A stretch of 44,896 nucleotides of DNA, from positions 1-44,896 of the forward strand of contig JADKDZ010000015.1 of NCBI GenBank assembly GCA_016718265.1. The letters run 5' to 3'. This document shows positions 1 to 7,448 of the stretch, one piece after another. A program made the position numbers and the translations under genes. Origin of the DNA: Uliginosibacterium sp. (GTDB lineage: Bacteria; Pseudomonadota; Gammaproteobacteria; Burkholderiales; Rhodocyclaceae). The notes under the pieces are model-generated. The model did not search any database and had not been told where the DNA came from. It saw nothing but the letters and a program-made list of their open reading frames with translations. The first letter of the stretch is position 1. Each line of letters starts with the position of its first letter.

Positions 1-1668
1 GACAACGGACAATATTGGAGAGGGGATAAGACGTGGGCCACGTTTCCTAGTGTTCAGGTGCCTGTCCAATACAATGAGGAAGGAAGCCAAGTAGCTGCAG
101 CTGGCTCTACTAGCATTATCAACTTCACCGGAGCTGGTGTAGATACATCTTTTGCAGGGAACACATTGACAGTGAATGTTCCAAACTCTGGTGGAGGGGG
201 CTGGGCTGCTGTAGACGCCACGAATACAGTGAAAGGAATCCTTAAGCTTACCAACGATCTAGGCGGGACAGCCGATCTTCCTGTTGTTGCTAAAATCAAC
301 GGCGTTGCTGTCAGTGGAACGTGTGCCAGCGGGAATGTTATTACAGGGGACAGTGCTTCTACAGCTTCGTGGAAGACATTGGCTTCTGCCGGGATATTAT
401 CCACGACAGGCAACTTGGCAGGGATAACTGACGCAGCGTTAGCGAGAACAAATCTAGGTCTAACTTCAAACTCCCAAGGTGATGTTAGCTTAACACTGTC
501 CGCATCTTTAACTCTTGTGCTGGATGGCACTACTGACAACGGCCCAATCATCAACACAATGCTTGCAGGCGGATGGGACACTGTAGAAATCCCAGATAGC
601 GTAGCAGGGTGCAAGATTGCCACGCAGGTCATTTTGACGACAGGGAAAGCGCTGAGAGGGGTTCCTGGCAGGTCTCGCGTGCTCAACCACTGCGACTCAG
701 TGCCAATGGTCGTTTTCAGAGGCAGCGACACAGCAGTAAGCGATCTAAACATCGAGTGCAGTTTGTCGAACACATCAGACGTATTCCGGCTAGACACGGC
801 GACGATAGGCATGGAGAGGGTAACCATCTCAAACGTGGCTACGTGGTCAGCCTATGGCGGCGTGAGCGACAGTGGGGGTGCGAACTATGCCGTAAATTTC
901 ACGACTGATCGGGTGCATTTCAGGACGCATCGAGGACCCGGAGTTGTTCTTGCGAAGGCATACGCATTCACGGAGCTAAACAATACTCTGGTAGATCGTA
1001 TCGGTACAGCCACTGCAGCAAATCACGCAGGATTTTCTTTCAGTGGGTTTCAGGGGATAAGCCTTGATAACTGCGAAGTCACTGGGACCAAGGCAATAGT
1101 TAGCGGAACCAACAGCTCTCAGACTGGGTTTGTGTTTTCAAACGGGCAAGTCGTGTTTGCAAACAAATGCTTTGCGGATACCTGCGGAGGTGTCGGGCTG
1201 TCGTTCAATACCGTCGATTATGTGCGCCCAACAAATTGCACAGCTAGCCTTTGCGACGGCATCGGTATGTCGTTCAGCACCTGCAACCATGTGGAAGCGA
1301 CGAACCTTACTGTCGGTGGCCGCAATGGGACTGGCGCAGGAAACTTCACCGCGTCTATTGATGGAGTGGCGTTCGCCACCTGCGGCAAAGTAGCTGTATC
1401 AACCATCGCTGCACGAAACTGCACAGGCAGTGGCATCGCAAAATCTGGCACGTCTCAGGTATTCGCGGTTACGGCATACGTGCTGACAAACAACACCGTA
1501 CGAGGAATCGTGGATTCGTCCTCTGGCGCAGCAGTTTTCAGCGGCGGGGTCTGCTCCGGGAACACTGCCGGAAACGTCTCGCTAGCGTCAGCGCTGCAAG
1601 CGATCTATGCAACGCAGGTTAATTCTGGTGGGTTCCTAAACGCGCAAGCTGGCCCGTTCACAGGATAG
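1..1668 (+). CDS. Tail spike / tail fibre, 5'-truncated by the window edge
   Basis: The frame is open from base 1, so the gene begins upstream. A GTG at 58 is in frame but has no ribosome site, and the codons before it read like a fibre segment (YWRGDKTWATFPSVQ). About 555 residues are visible. The N-terminal part is a Gly/Thr-rich fibre domain with an NSGGGGW linker. From roughly residue 190 the protein has the short repeating Ser/Thr/Asn/Val/Cys strands expected of a right-handed parallel beta-helix of the pectate-lyase type. Such proteins form trimeric spikes that bind or cleave surface polysaccharide. I see no assignable catalytic motif, so enzyme activity is an inference from family. The gene ends at a bidirectional hairpin that separates it from the leftward operon. 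Confidence 0.75.
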   Translation, partial: DNGQYWRGDKTWATFPSVQVPVQYNEEGSQVAAAGSTSIINFTGAGVDTSFAGNTLTVNVPNSGGGGWAAVDATNTVKGILKLTNDLGGTADLPVVAKINGVAVSGTCASGNVITGDSASTASWKTLASAGILSTTGNLAGITDAALARTNLGLTSNSQGDVSLTLSASLTLVLDGTTDNGPIINTMLAGGWDTVEIPDSVAGCKIATQVILTTGKALRGVPGRSRVLNHCDSVPMVVFRGSDTAVSDLNIECSLSNTSDVFRLDTATIGMERVTISNVATWSAYGGVSDSGGANYAVNFTTDRVHFRTHRGPGVVLAKAYAFTELNNTLVDRIGTATAANHAGFSFSGFQGISLDNCEVTGTKAIVSGTNSSQTGFVFSNGQVVFANKCFADTCGGVGLSFNTVDYVRPTNCTASLCDGIGMSFSTCNHVEATNLTVGGRNGTGAGNFTASIDGVAFATCGKVAVSTIAARNCTGSGIAKSGTSQVFAVTAYVLTNNTVRGIVDSSSGAAVFSGGVCSGNTAGNVSLASALQAIYATQVNSGGFLNAQAGPFTG

Positions 1669-1681
1669 ACTAGCCAAGCAA

Positions 1682-1710
1682 AGAAGCCCCTCCTTAACGG
1701 AGGGGCTTCT
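1682..1710. terminator. Bidirectional intrinsic terminator
   Basis: A perfect 12-bp stem (left arm 1682-1693, right arm 1699-1710) with a 5-nt loop TTAAC lies between two convergent genes. The outer AGAA/TTCT pairs supply U-rich 3' flanks on both strands. The same hairpin recurs at 40207-40235 and 42484-42511. Confidence 0.9.
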
Positions 1711-1712
1711 CT

Positions 1713-2477
1713 TTATGCTTCAGATTCTTTCTTCACACGAGGCTTGCTTACACGTTTTGCCGGTTTCTTTGCCGGAGGCGAAGCCTCTTCTTTCTTGGCT
1801 TCCGTCTCAAACATACGCTTCATCATTTCCACATACACTTTAGGTGTTCGTGCTTCATATTCCACACCAAGGGAATCTAACAGCTCCACTGTGCGATTGG
1901 CGTATTCCATTTTGCGATTAAAGCGCTCTACGAATTCCTCTGCTGTCAGCAACAACTCCTTCTTGTTGAGAATGATGTCATCAATCTCTGCAGGGGATAG
2001 CACACCAATCGCATTCAACTCAAGCACTTCACGCATACGCTTGTTAGCAAACTCAAAATACTCCTGCATGTCTTGCATAGGGCCGTAGCTCCCGCCAGAT
2101 GCTGTGTGGAACAAGATCATGCTGCCCGGAGAGATGCTTGGCATGGAGTTGGCATTACACAGGATCAGCGCTGCCGCGCTGGCAATCGTTCCTGTTGCAA
2201 TGATGTCTACAGGGGCTTGGCATTGGCGCATTGCGTGGATGAGGGTGAGGGCACTATCTACACAACCTCCATAACTGCAAACATGGAGCGTAACCTCGTC
2301 ATCTTCGTTAGCTTCGTACAGGGCTTGTAGATGGAAGCGGAAATCCTGGGGGCTCTCAATAGTGTTATCAAGGAACAGACGGTAGTGCTTATAGTGGGCT
2401 GCAGTGACCACGCATGGAAATTCACTGTCCACAAACCCCATTGTGTCTGACATAACTGTTTTATTTTTACGTTGCAT
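1713..2477 (-). CDS. ClpP-like serine protease
   Basis: This 254-residue protein has the ClpP/crotonase fold signature: the oxyanion segment SYGGCVDSAL (68-77), the nucleophile Ser100 in TIASAAAL, and His124 in ILFHTASGG. By alignment from memory, the position of the third triad residue of ClpP (Asp in ERDRFLSA) falls in KKELLLTA near residue 173, where a Lys appears. The acidic partner may therefore be elsewhere or lost. The last 30 residues are a Lys/Pro/Ala-rich basic tail not found in bacterial ClpP. A good ribosome site (AAGGAAAGG) precedes the ATG. It is the last gene of a leftward operon after a PhoH-like ATPase. No ClpX/ClpA-type unfoldase is present in the window, so it may borrow a host partner or act alone. 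Substrate unknown. Confidence 0.8.
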   Translation of the reverse strand: MQRKNKTVMSDTMGFVDSEFPCVVTAAHYKHYRLFLDNTIESPQDFRFHLQALYEANEDDEVTLHVCSYGGCVDSALTLIHAMRQCQAPVDIIATGTIASAAALILCNANSMPSISPGSMILFHTASGGSYGPMQDMQEYFEFANKRMREVLELNAIGVLSPAEIDDIILNKKELLLTAEEFVERFNRKMEYANRTVELLDSLGVEYEARTPKVYVEMMKRMFETEAKKEEASPPAKKPAKRVSKPRVKKESEA

Positions 2478-2631
2478 GTTTTTCCTTTCCTTGTTGTTAA
2501 TCTTCGTGCATGGGGAGTTGCTCGCTTATAAAAGTAGCCTGAATGCTTGGTCAGGGCCCTATCGCACAGAGAGGGCTTGCTTCTCTAATAGAAGGCACAG
2601 ATTCCTCAAACACAAGTTCCACTACGCCCTT

Positions 2632-3396
2632 TTATTTAGTAAGAAACTCGTTCATGTCGTCAGTGTCAAGAAAATCAGGACGTTCTTTTTTAACACGATC
2701 GATCATGGCTAACGTCTTAGCAAGACCGGTGGTATCTTTGATGTCCACTTGCCGCTGATCCCCTGTAAAACAAATCTGTGCATTCTCTCCTACGCGAGTC
2801 ATCATCATTTCAAACTCGTCTTCTGTAAGACCTTGGCTCTCCTCACAGATCACCAGACAATTCTCAAAACTTGTGCCACGCATATACTCCACAGCACACA
2901 TCTCTATCACACCCTTCTCGATGCAATACTGAACGTAAGACTTGCCAAGAAACTTCTCCAAGTGCGTAAGAGTTTGTGCCAACAAAGGGGCCAACTTGTC
3001 TGCCAGCCCGCCCTTCAGCATACCAATTGACTTCCCACAATGCACGTTTGGCCTGACAAGAAAAATCTTCTCAATACGCTTATTACGAAGAAGCTCCGAG
3101 GCATAGTATGCCGCAATCATACTCTTCCCGCTTCCTGCAACGCCACACGCCCATATCAGTTTACGCCCTTCTCGTAGATATGCAAGCAATTTCTTTTGGT
3201 TTTCTCCGCGAGGCGTGATAGCCACCTTCACAGATAAAGAGGGGGTTCCTTCTACATTAAGAAACTTCTCATGCACCTCCCTTCCTGTTCCAGAGCTAAC
3301 CTTCGTTGCACGTGTCTTCTTGCGGGCAGGTTTTGCAACCAACTCAGCAAGCTCTTCTTCGAAAACACTAATTGAATTCTTAGGGATTCGTGACAT
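2632..3396 (-). CDS. phoH: PhoH-like ATPase
   Basis: A 254-residue protein of the PhoH family of P-loop ATPases, common in phages. It has Walker A GVAGSGKS (85-92), the family motif YMRGTSF (171-177), a Walker B-like LVICEESQ (181-188) and GDQRQVD (212-218). The first 45 residues are a basic linker unlike bacterial PhoH. AAGGAGAGAT sits just upstream of the ATG, which supports the start. It is co-directional with the ClpP-like gene downstream. The 154-base gap between them holds no convincing gene. The biochemical role of phage PhoH is unsettled (ATPase, possibly RNA helicase), so no pathway is assigned. Confidence 0.85.
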   Translation of the reverse strand: MSRIPKNSISVFEEELAELVAKPARKKTRATKVSSGTGREVHEKFLNVEGTPSLSVKVAITPRGENQKKLLAYLREGRKLIWACGVAGSGKSMIAAYYASELLRNKRIEKIFLVRPNVHCGKSIGMLKGGLADKLAPLLAQTLTHLEKFLGKSYVQYCIEKGVIEMCAVEYMRGTSFENCLVICEESQGLTEDEFEMMMTRVGENAQICFTGDQRQVDIKDTTGLAKTLAMIDRVKKERPDFLDTDDMNEFLTK

Positions 3397-3468
3397 ATCT
3401 CTCCTTTTGTTGTTACAAAATCTTATTACGTCTTAGGCTTAGGCCCGCGCTTCTTTGCAGGGGGAGTT

Positions 3469-4014
3469 TCAAGCCCTTCTCGTGCTGATCCTTCCCGTAG
3501 AGCCTGTCTTCTCCAGCAACGCTTGGTCTTCCTCGGAGAGCTTAGGAGGACGACGCTCAAAGGAGAACAACGTGCAGCACATCAATGGCCCGTGCATGAA
3601 CGGCAATTCATTCCGCCAGTTGCCACAGTAGTAGTAGCCACGGGCGAAGCTGTGCATCAAGGCATGTGTGAAACGCACGATGTCAGGCTCTGCAATCAGG
3701 ATGCAGTCTTTCACCCACCACTCACGCAATACATTCTTAGCTTGGTCACTATCACACAGCTTAGCACGAACATCTCGTCCAAGCCACGGGATGAGCATAT
3801 CCTTCTGTTCCTTGAATTGAATCTCAGAGAACCCAAGAGGCTCCCTCACCCCTTTCATCATCTCCTTCTTTTCTTGGATGTCAGCCCAACGCTTACGCTC
3901 TGTAATTGTTGGTTCCTTGTTCTCTGTCTTCAGCAGCTCATCTTCTGAAATAAATTCTTCTACAGCTTCATTACGCTGCTCTTCTGTTGGCATTTCTTTA
4001 GAAATGTCTTCCAT
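3469..4014 (-). CDS. Unknown protein; C-terminus possibly frameshifted
   Basis: This 181-residue protein is not recognised. Its first 65 residues are very acidic and Lys/Glu-rich (probably disordered or coiled). A globular part follows with conserved-looking Trp, Tyr and Cys residues (WWVKDCILIAEPD, YYYCGNW). It lies between a small membrane protein gene (9-nt gap) and phoH. The reading frame stops after GRISTRRA. The +1 frame through the same DNA continues into a Pro/Lys-rich tail (ETPPAKKRGPKPKT) that stops at 3426, only 29 bases before the phoH start. That tail resembles the basic tail of the neighbouring ClpP-like protein, so the stop used here may result from a frameshift near 3490. Confidence 0.6.
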   Translation of the reverse strand: MEDISKEMPTEEQRNEAVEEFISEDELLKTENKEPTITERKRWADIQEKKEMMKGVREPLGFSEIQFKEQKDMLIPWLGRDVRAKLCDSDQAKNVLREWWVKDCILIAEPDIVRFTHALMHSFARGYYYCGNWRNELPFMHGPLMCCTLFSFERRPPKLSEEDQALLEKTGSTGRISTRRA

Positions 4015-4023
4015 ACATTCTCC

Positions 4024-4206
4024 TTAGCTAAACAAACTCTTCAGCTTGTGACAACCAAACGCTACACCAAACGCCAGATAGGCAATTCCAACAGAGATGG
4101 CGTAGAACACAATCGCTATTCCTGCTTGTACAGCAAACAGAATACCAGATAGCAGCGTCAGCACAAACAGAATAAGCCCCTCAAACACGTTAATCACATA
4201 GTTCAT
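4024..4206 (-). CDS. Small membrane protein, two TM segments
   Basis: A 60-residue, strongly hydrophobic protein with two probable membrane helices (about residues 8-28 and 30-50) and a short basic C-terminus (CHKLKSLF). GAGGAAACT precedes the ATG. It sits in the leftward operon between a secreted small protein and an acidic unknown protein. No family is recognised. Its size and topology would suit a small inner-membrane effector or an anti-holin-like protein, but nothing shows that function. Confidence 0.6.
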   Translation of the reverse strand: MNYVINVFEGLILFVLTLLSGILFAVQAGIAIVFYAISVGIAYLAFGVAFGCHKLKSLFS

Positions 4207-4260
4207 AGTTTCCTCACTTCCATAACAACATTATACATCAGAACGCTTGATAAGTCAATC

Positions 4261-4578
4261 CTAAAGCTCTACAAAGCGTGTGAAAATCTCCATGTTAATC
4301 TTGAACACAGAATATTGCTCTTGTTCATAGAACACAGCGTAGGGGACATCTTCTTTCAGCACAACACAACCCTTCTTGTGCTGCTCTTTGTGGAAGATAT
4401 ACAAGGAAGCATCACTGACAACCTTATCGGCAAGGGAACATTCTTCATTGGAAATGAACAGGGATGTGTCCCCAAGGAAGGACACTAGCTTCACATCACC
4501 AATCTCAACATCTTGGAATGTGAGGGCATTTGCAGAGATGGAAAAGAGAGCAATTAGAGCAGAAATCAGAAGTTTCAT
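4261..4578 (-). CDS. Small exported protein of unknown function
   Basis: A 105-residue protein with a clear Sec signal peptide: MKLLISALIALFSISANA, with probable cleavage after the ANA at residues 16-18. The mature part is about 87 residues with two cysteines (near 48 and 71) that could form a periplasmic disulfide. AAGGAA lies about 10 bases before the ATG. Export from a phage-infected cell suggests a role at the envelope (superinfection exclusion or host modification), but this is an inference from the signal peptide alone. Confidence 0.6.
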   Translation of the reverse strand: MKLLISALIALFSISANALTFQDVEIGDVKLVSFLGDTSLFISNEECSLADKVVSDASLYIFHKEQHKKGCVVLKEDVPYAVFYEQEQYSVFKINMEIFTRFVEL

Positions 4579-4640
4579 TTAGGAGGGTTCCTTTCATGTG
4601 TGTGGATGGGGCAAGAAGCCATGTAATCATTGGCAATTAG

Positions 4641-4691
4641 CGATTTAATTAGAGGGGTGGCTATACCCCTACCTTGAAATGATTTAAATCG
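4641..4691. promoter_or_regulatory. Nested inverted repeats in intergenic gap
   Basis: The gap between the two small leftward genes holds an outer inverted repeat CGATTTAA (4641-4648) / TTAAATCG (4684-4691) and an inner one AGGGGT (4653-4658) / ACCCCT (4665-4670). No T-tract follows on the minus strand, so this is more likely an operator or an mRNA structure or processing site than a terminator. Confidence 0.4.
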
Positions 4692-4705
4692 ATTGTAGAC
4701 GGGGA

Positions 4706-5023
4706 TTATCCATTGTGCTTGAGCATTTTCTTCAGAAGTTTCTTGCGAAGACTACTTCCGAGTAGAAGATAGGCGCAATGTTTAAAATTGCTTCCAACAG
4801 GCTGTGTAGAGTAAATATAAACAGAGTCTTGTGGCGTACGCTCTTTTGACAGGGCTTCTGAACAATAGAATATTAGGTAGCCTAAGTACATCCCCTGCAA
4901 TACGCCCATCTGTGGGTGTTCCTCTGTCCCCACTTCTACATGGAAGCTCTGGAATATGCAAGGATGTCCAAAGTATTCTGTGAGAACCCTGTTGAGGGCC
5001 ACAATAACATTGCTATCTTTCAT
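4706..5023 (-). CDS. Unknown protein, first gene of leftward operon
   Basis: A 105-residue soluble protein with a basic C-terminal helix (LRKKLLKKMLKH). No family is recognised. An AAAGGAGAAA ribosome site lies 4-5 bases before the ATG, and a sigma-70 promoter at 5056-5084 lies directly upstream. It is therefore the promoter-proximal gene of the operon that ends with the ClpP-like gene. Confidence 0.6.
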   Translation of the reverse strand: MKDSNVIVALNRVLTEYFGHPCIFQSFHVEVGTEEHPQMGVLQGMYLGYLIFYCSEALSKERTPQDSVYIYSTQPVGSNFKHCAYLLLGSSLRKKLLKKMLKHNG

Positions 5024-5055
5024 TTTGGTTTCTCCTTTTTGTAACTGGTACTGAC

Positions 5056-5084
5056 ATTGTAAGCTACAAGACTGTGTTTGTCAA
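5056..5084 (-). promoter_or_regulatory. Leftward sigma-70 promoter
   Basis: On the minus strand, TTGACA (5079-5084) and TACAAT (5056-5061) are separated by exactly 17 bp. Transcription would start near 5049 and run into the gene at 5023. Confidence 0.85.
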
Positions 5085-5113
5085 TCTATTTCAACTTTAT
5101 TTCTACTGCAGTG

Positions 5114-5142
5114 TTGACATTGGCTGTTCTTGCGTATATAAT
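5114..5142 (+). promoter_or_regulatory. Rightward consensus sigma-70 promoter
   Basis: Exact consensus TTGACA (5114-5119) and TATAAT (5137-5142) with 17-bp spacing. It is divergent from the leftward promoter 30 bp away. No credible gene follows for 500 bases; see the structured RNA candidate. Confidence 0.85.
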
Positions 5143-5148
5143 GTGTAT

Positions 5149-5285
5149 ATCGAATGGCTCACGTTACGGGCATTGCTATCACTTAGGGGCTTTCCTTACG
5201 GAAGGCGATAGCGAACACTGGCGACAGGAACCTCAAAGGATACTACATCCAACAAGGAACTTCAGTGTCTTGGTCCTTTTATCTC
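5149..5285 (+). ncRNA. Possible structured small RNA
   Basis: Directly downstream of the perfect promoter at 5114-5142 there is no gene. The sequence can fold: GCTATC (5175-5180) pairs with GATAGC (5207-5212), and an inner stem pairs GCTTTCC (5189-5195) with GGAAGGC (5200-5206) around a TTAC loop. Further on, ACACTG (near 5215) can pair with CAGTGT (near 5264), and AAGGA can pair with TCCTT just before TTTTAT (about 5279-5284), a weak terminator-like end. A transcript of about 130-140 nt is plausible. No known RNA family is recognised. Confidence 0.35.
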
Positions 5286-5489
5286 CCACTACCTTCTTAG
5301 GAAACAGACTAAGATAATCTTTAAAATCCGTGGGGGATAAAGGGGGCCACTGACTCCTGATTTTCCTAAAGGATATATAATTCAAAGACTTATATAAATA
5401 CTTATAGTATACCTTGTAGAGTTTACTTAGAGGGGGAGAAGAAAGAATAAAAACAATCTCTCGTACTTCGTGCCGATATGTCCTCACTA
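5286..5489. other. AT-rich intergenic stretch, no gene seen
   Basis: About 200 A/T-rich bases with short polypurine runs lie between the RNA candidate and the next rightward promoter. An 84-codon frame on the minus strand (5233-5487) starts at a GTG with no ribosome site and has a composition unlike the neighbouring proteins. I do not accept it as a gene. Confidence 0.5.
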
Positions 5490-5518
5490 TTGACTTTCCC
5501 CAATTCTCATGGTATAAT
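5490..5518 (+). promoter_or_regulatory. Rightward sigma-70 promoter
   Basis: TTGACT (5490-5495) and TATAAT (5513-5518) with 17-bp spacing. It should drive the holin-like gene and the appendage genes that follow. Confidence 0.8.
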
Positions 5519-5549
5519 AGTACATATAGACAAATACTAAGGAAGTGCT

Positions 5550-5585
5550 ATGAAACTGCACTGCCACTGGAATCTTCCGACTTGA
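5550..5585 (+). CDS. Possible 11-residue leader peptide
   Basis: Right after the promoter an AAGGAA ribosome site precedes an ATG that opens an 11-codon frame (MKLHCHWNLPT) ending in TGA at 5583-5585, 60 bases before the holin-like start. It could be a translated leader or the remnant of a lost gene. Support comes only from position and ribosome site. Confidence 0.25.
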   Translation: MKLHCHWNLPT

Positions 5586-5644
5586 ATGGGAAGAACGCCC
5601 TTGAACAATTTTTACACAACCCATTTAATGTCTTGAGGAAAGCC

Positions 5645-5917
5645 ATGAACGTCAGAGAAAGATTAGCGGAGAATAGCGTAACCATCACAGGAGCAGGCAT
5701 AGCCCTTGTCTCCCCCGAGATGATGGTTGCAATTGTTGGCTTATTGATTACGATAGGCGGCTTTGTATGGAGCGTCTGGCGAGATAAGCAATCGCAAGCA
5801 GATAGACGAAAACAAGACGCCGCTTCCCTGCGAGAGCTAAAACGTCACAATCAGGAAGTTGAGCGTATTGCCCTGATGGAAGCTGAAGCACGGATTAGAG
5901 GATTATCAGATGAATGA
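5645..5917 (+). CDS. Holin-like small membrane protein
   Basis: The frame is open from 5582 (TTG), but the best start is the ATG at 5645, preceded by GAGGAAAGCC, giving 90 residues. One long hydrophobic stretch (about residues 13-41, GAGIALVSPEMMVAIVGLLITIGGFVWSVW, broken by Pro-Glu) could form one or two helices. A highly charged coiled-coil tail follows (DKQSQADRRKQDAAS...). Short phage holins have this layout. It is separated from the endolysin by 7 kb of fibre genes and an R-M cassette, unusual for a lysis cassette, so the function is tentative. It overlaps the next gene by 8 bases. Confidence 0.45.
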   Translation: MNVRERLAENSVTITGAGIALVSPEMMVAIVGLLITIGGFVWSVWRDKQSQADRRKQDAASLRELKRHNQEVERIALMEAEARIRGLSDE

Positions 5918-6275
5918 ACCATCCCCCGCAACACAGAACGTGGTGATTTATACCGGCCAGAGCTGGACGTTCAAGTTTCAAATGCTTACAGGTACAGCTC
6001 CCGGAACGCCTGTTGACTTCACAGGATGTAGTGCTGAATTCTCTATCACAGATAAACAGTCTCCCACTGCAAGCGTGCTAATCACTACTAAGGGTGCTTC
6101 CCCAACAGCAACAGCTACGTTGCTTACAGATGGGTGGGTGGAAGTGAAAATCACAGAAGAGAACACATCTCTTATTGTTTGGAAGAGTGGGTTCTACACA
6201 ATCAAGGTAACTTGGGCTAATGGTGATACATGGCGGGTATTTAACGGGGCTGTAACAGTTTCGTTCGGGGCTTAA
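5910..6275 (+). CDS. Tail-appendage structural protein
   Basis: A 121-residue beta-rich protein resembling N-terminal modules of phage baseplate or fibre proteins of the BppU type: VVIYTGQSWTFKFQ at the start and WANGDTWRVFNGAVTV at the end. It is the first gene of a translationally coupled appendage series and its start overlaps the preceding stop. It probably forms a base or adaptor for the collagen-like fibre encoded next. The assignment rests on fold-like features and context. Confidence 0.5.
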   Translation: MNEPSPATQNVVIYTGQSWTFKFQMLTGTAPGTPVDFTGCSAEFSITDKQSPTASVLITTKGASPTATATLLTDGWVEVKITEENTSLIVWKSGFYTIKVTWANGDTWRVFNGAVTVSFGA

Positions 6276-6276
6276 C

Positions 6277-7152
6277 ATGGCGGATTACATCGTTACGCCA
6301 GTGGATGCAGGGGTATATCAAGTAACGATTCCTGCAGCACCAAACATCACAATAAACACATCAACCCAAGCTCCTCTTATCCTCAGCGTGCCAGCCTCTC
6401 AAGGTCCTGCTGGCCCGGTAGGGCAGCAAGGAGAAAAAGGGGATAGAGGAGATAGCGGCGAGGAAGGACCCGTAGGGGCTACAGGCCCAACAGGTCCAGC
6501 AGGCCCAAGCGGACCTCAAGGGGAGCAAGGTGTATCCGGGCCTCAGGGAGAACAAGGCCCTTCCGGGCCGTCCGGTTCTGCAGGACTTTCTGCTTACCAA
6601 GTCGCAGTGCTTGACGGGTTTGTTGGCACACAACAGGCATGGCTGTCGTCTTTGGTAGGCCCACAAGGCCAGCAAGGAATTAAAGGAGACACCGGAGAAC
6701 AGGGGGTTGCAGGACCTCAAGGGATTCAGGGTCCTGCAGGGGCAGCTGGCCCACAAGGGCCTAAGGGGGACACCGGTGAGCAAGGTATTCAAGGGCCTAA
6801 AGGAGACGTTGGAGAACAAGGTGCTCAAGGTGTGCAGGGAATACAAGGCCCTCAGGGGCCATCAGGAAACACTCCAGTAATAACCATTGTTGGTGATCAG
6901 CTAGTCATTGACGGGATTACACAAGCTACGCACTTAACTGGCCCACAAGGGAGCAACTCCCCTCTTGGTGAGGCCCCTTCAGACGGCAAACAATACGCAA
7001 GGAAAGACGGAGCATGGGAAGAGGTTTCTGCTCAAAACCCCCAACAATTATTTGTGCAAGCTAGTGCCCCTGTTGCAGCAGCCCCTTACATATGGATACA
7101 GACAGGACTTCCCAATGATGGATTCACCTTTTGGTTTGAGGACGGACTATGA
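6277..7152 (+). CDS. Collagen-like tail fibre
   Basis: A 291-residue protein with two Gly-X-Y triplet tracts (about residues 43-103 and 128-198) separated by a spacer (SAYQVAVLDGFVGTQQAWLSSLVG) common in phage collagen-like fibres. The C-terminal part contains DGKQYARKDGAWEEV, a widespread fibre trimerisation-type motif, and a terminal beta domain. The triplet regions should form a trimeric collagen helix acting as a rigid shaft. The stop TGA overlaps the ATG of the next gene (ATGA), so the two are translationally coupled. Confidence 0.85.
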   Translation: MADYIVTPVDAGVYQVTIPAAPNITINTSTQAPLILSVPASQGPAGPVGQQGEKGDRGDSGEEGPVGATGPTGPAGPSGPQGEQGVSGPQGEQGPSGPSGSAGLSAYQVAVLDGFVGTQQAWLSSLVGPQGQQGIKGDTGEQGVAGPQGIQGPAGAAGPQGPKGDTGEQGIQGPKGDVGEQGAQGVQGIQGPQGPSGNTPVITIVGDQLVIDGITQATHLTGPQGSNSPLGEAPSDGKQYARKDGAWEEVSAQNPQQLFVQASAPVAAAPYIWIQTGLPNDGFTFWFEDGL

Positions 7153-7448
7153 CCCTGAGAAACGCGTTTGAAGAAATAGCGACAGAAGACACTGCCATAG
7201 AGCAGACGAGTCTTTTGCGTAGAATTGTAGCCTTGCTAATGTCCCCGCGAGGGTATGATAAAACATCAGCCCGTCAGAGGGTGACTGCCTCTATCGAAAA
7301 TCTTCCAACATTGGCATCTGTTACAACGGTAACGACCGTTACCACATTGGGTAATATCGGACAGATTGCAGGGCGTGATGCCTCAATGTGGATTAACCCT
7401 ATCAACCGTACATCGTGGGCTCTCACGTGTAGAGCGAGGATTTCGTAA
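7149..7448 (+). CDS. Small virion-associated protein of the fibre cluster
   Basis: A 99-residue protein with a Thr/Val run (TVTTVTTVTTLGNIG) and a C-terminal segment (WALTCRARIS) that I recognise as recurring in phage proteins encoded just after collagen-like fibres. A precise function is not known. The start overlaps the preceding stop by 4 bases, and the stop overlaps the ATG of the homing endonuclease (TAATG). The endonuclease therefore entered exactly at a gene boundary. Confidence 0.6.
   Translation: MTLRNAFEEIATEDTAIEQTSLLRRIVALLMSPRGYDKTSARQRVTASIENLPTLASVTTVTTVTTLGNIGQIAGRDASMWINPINRTSWALTCRARIS

Noticed and set aside
54..827. Long open frame (257 codons) antisense to the tail spike.
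   Set aside because: No ribosome site, its composition mirrors the sense gene, and it lies wholly inside a well-supported coding region.
5233..5487. 84-codon minus-strand frame in the intergenic region.
   Set aside because: GTG start with no ribosome site; it abuts the rightward promoter and covers the RNA candidate's end; aromatic/basic composition of AT-rich noncoding DNA.
7321..7345. Palindromic GGTAACG...CGTTACC as an operator or recombination site.
   Set aside because: It is the coding sequence for the TVTTVTT repeat of the 99-residue protein.
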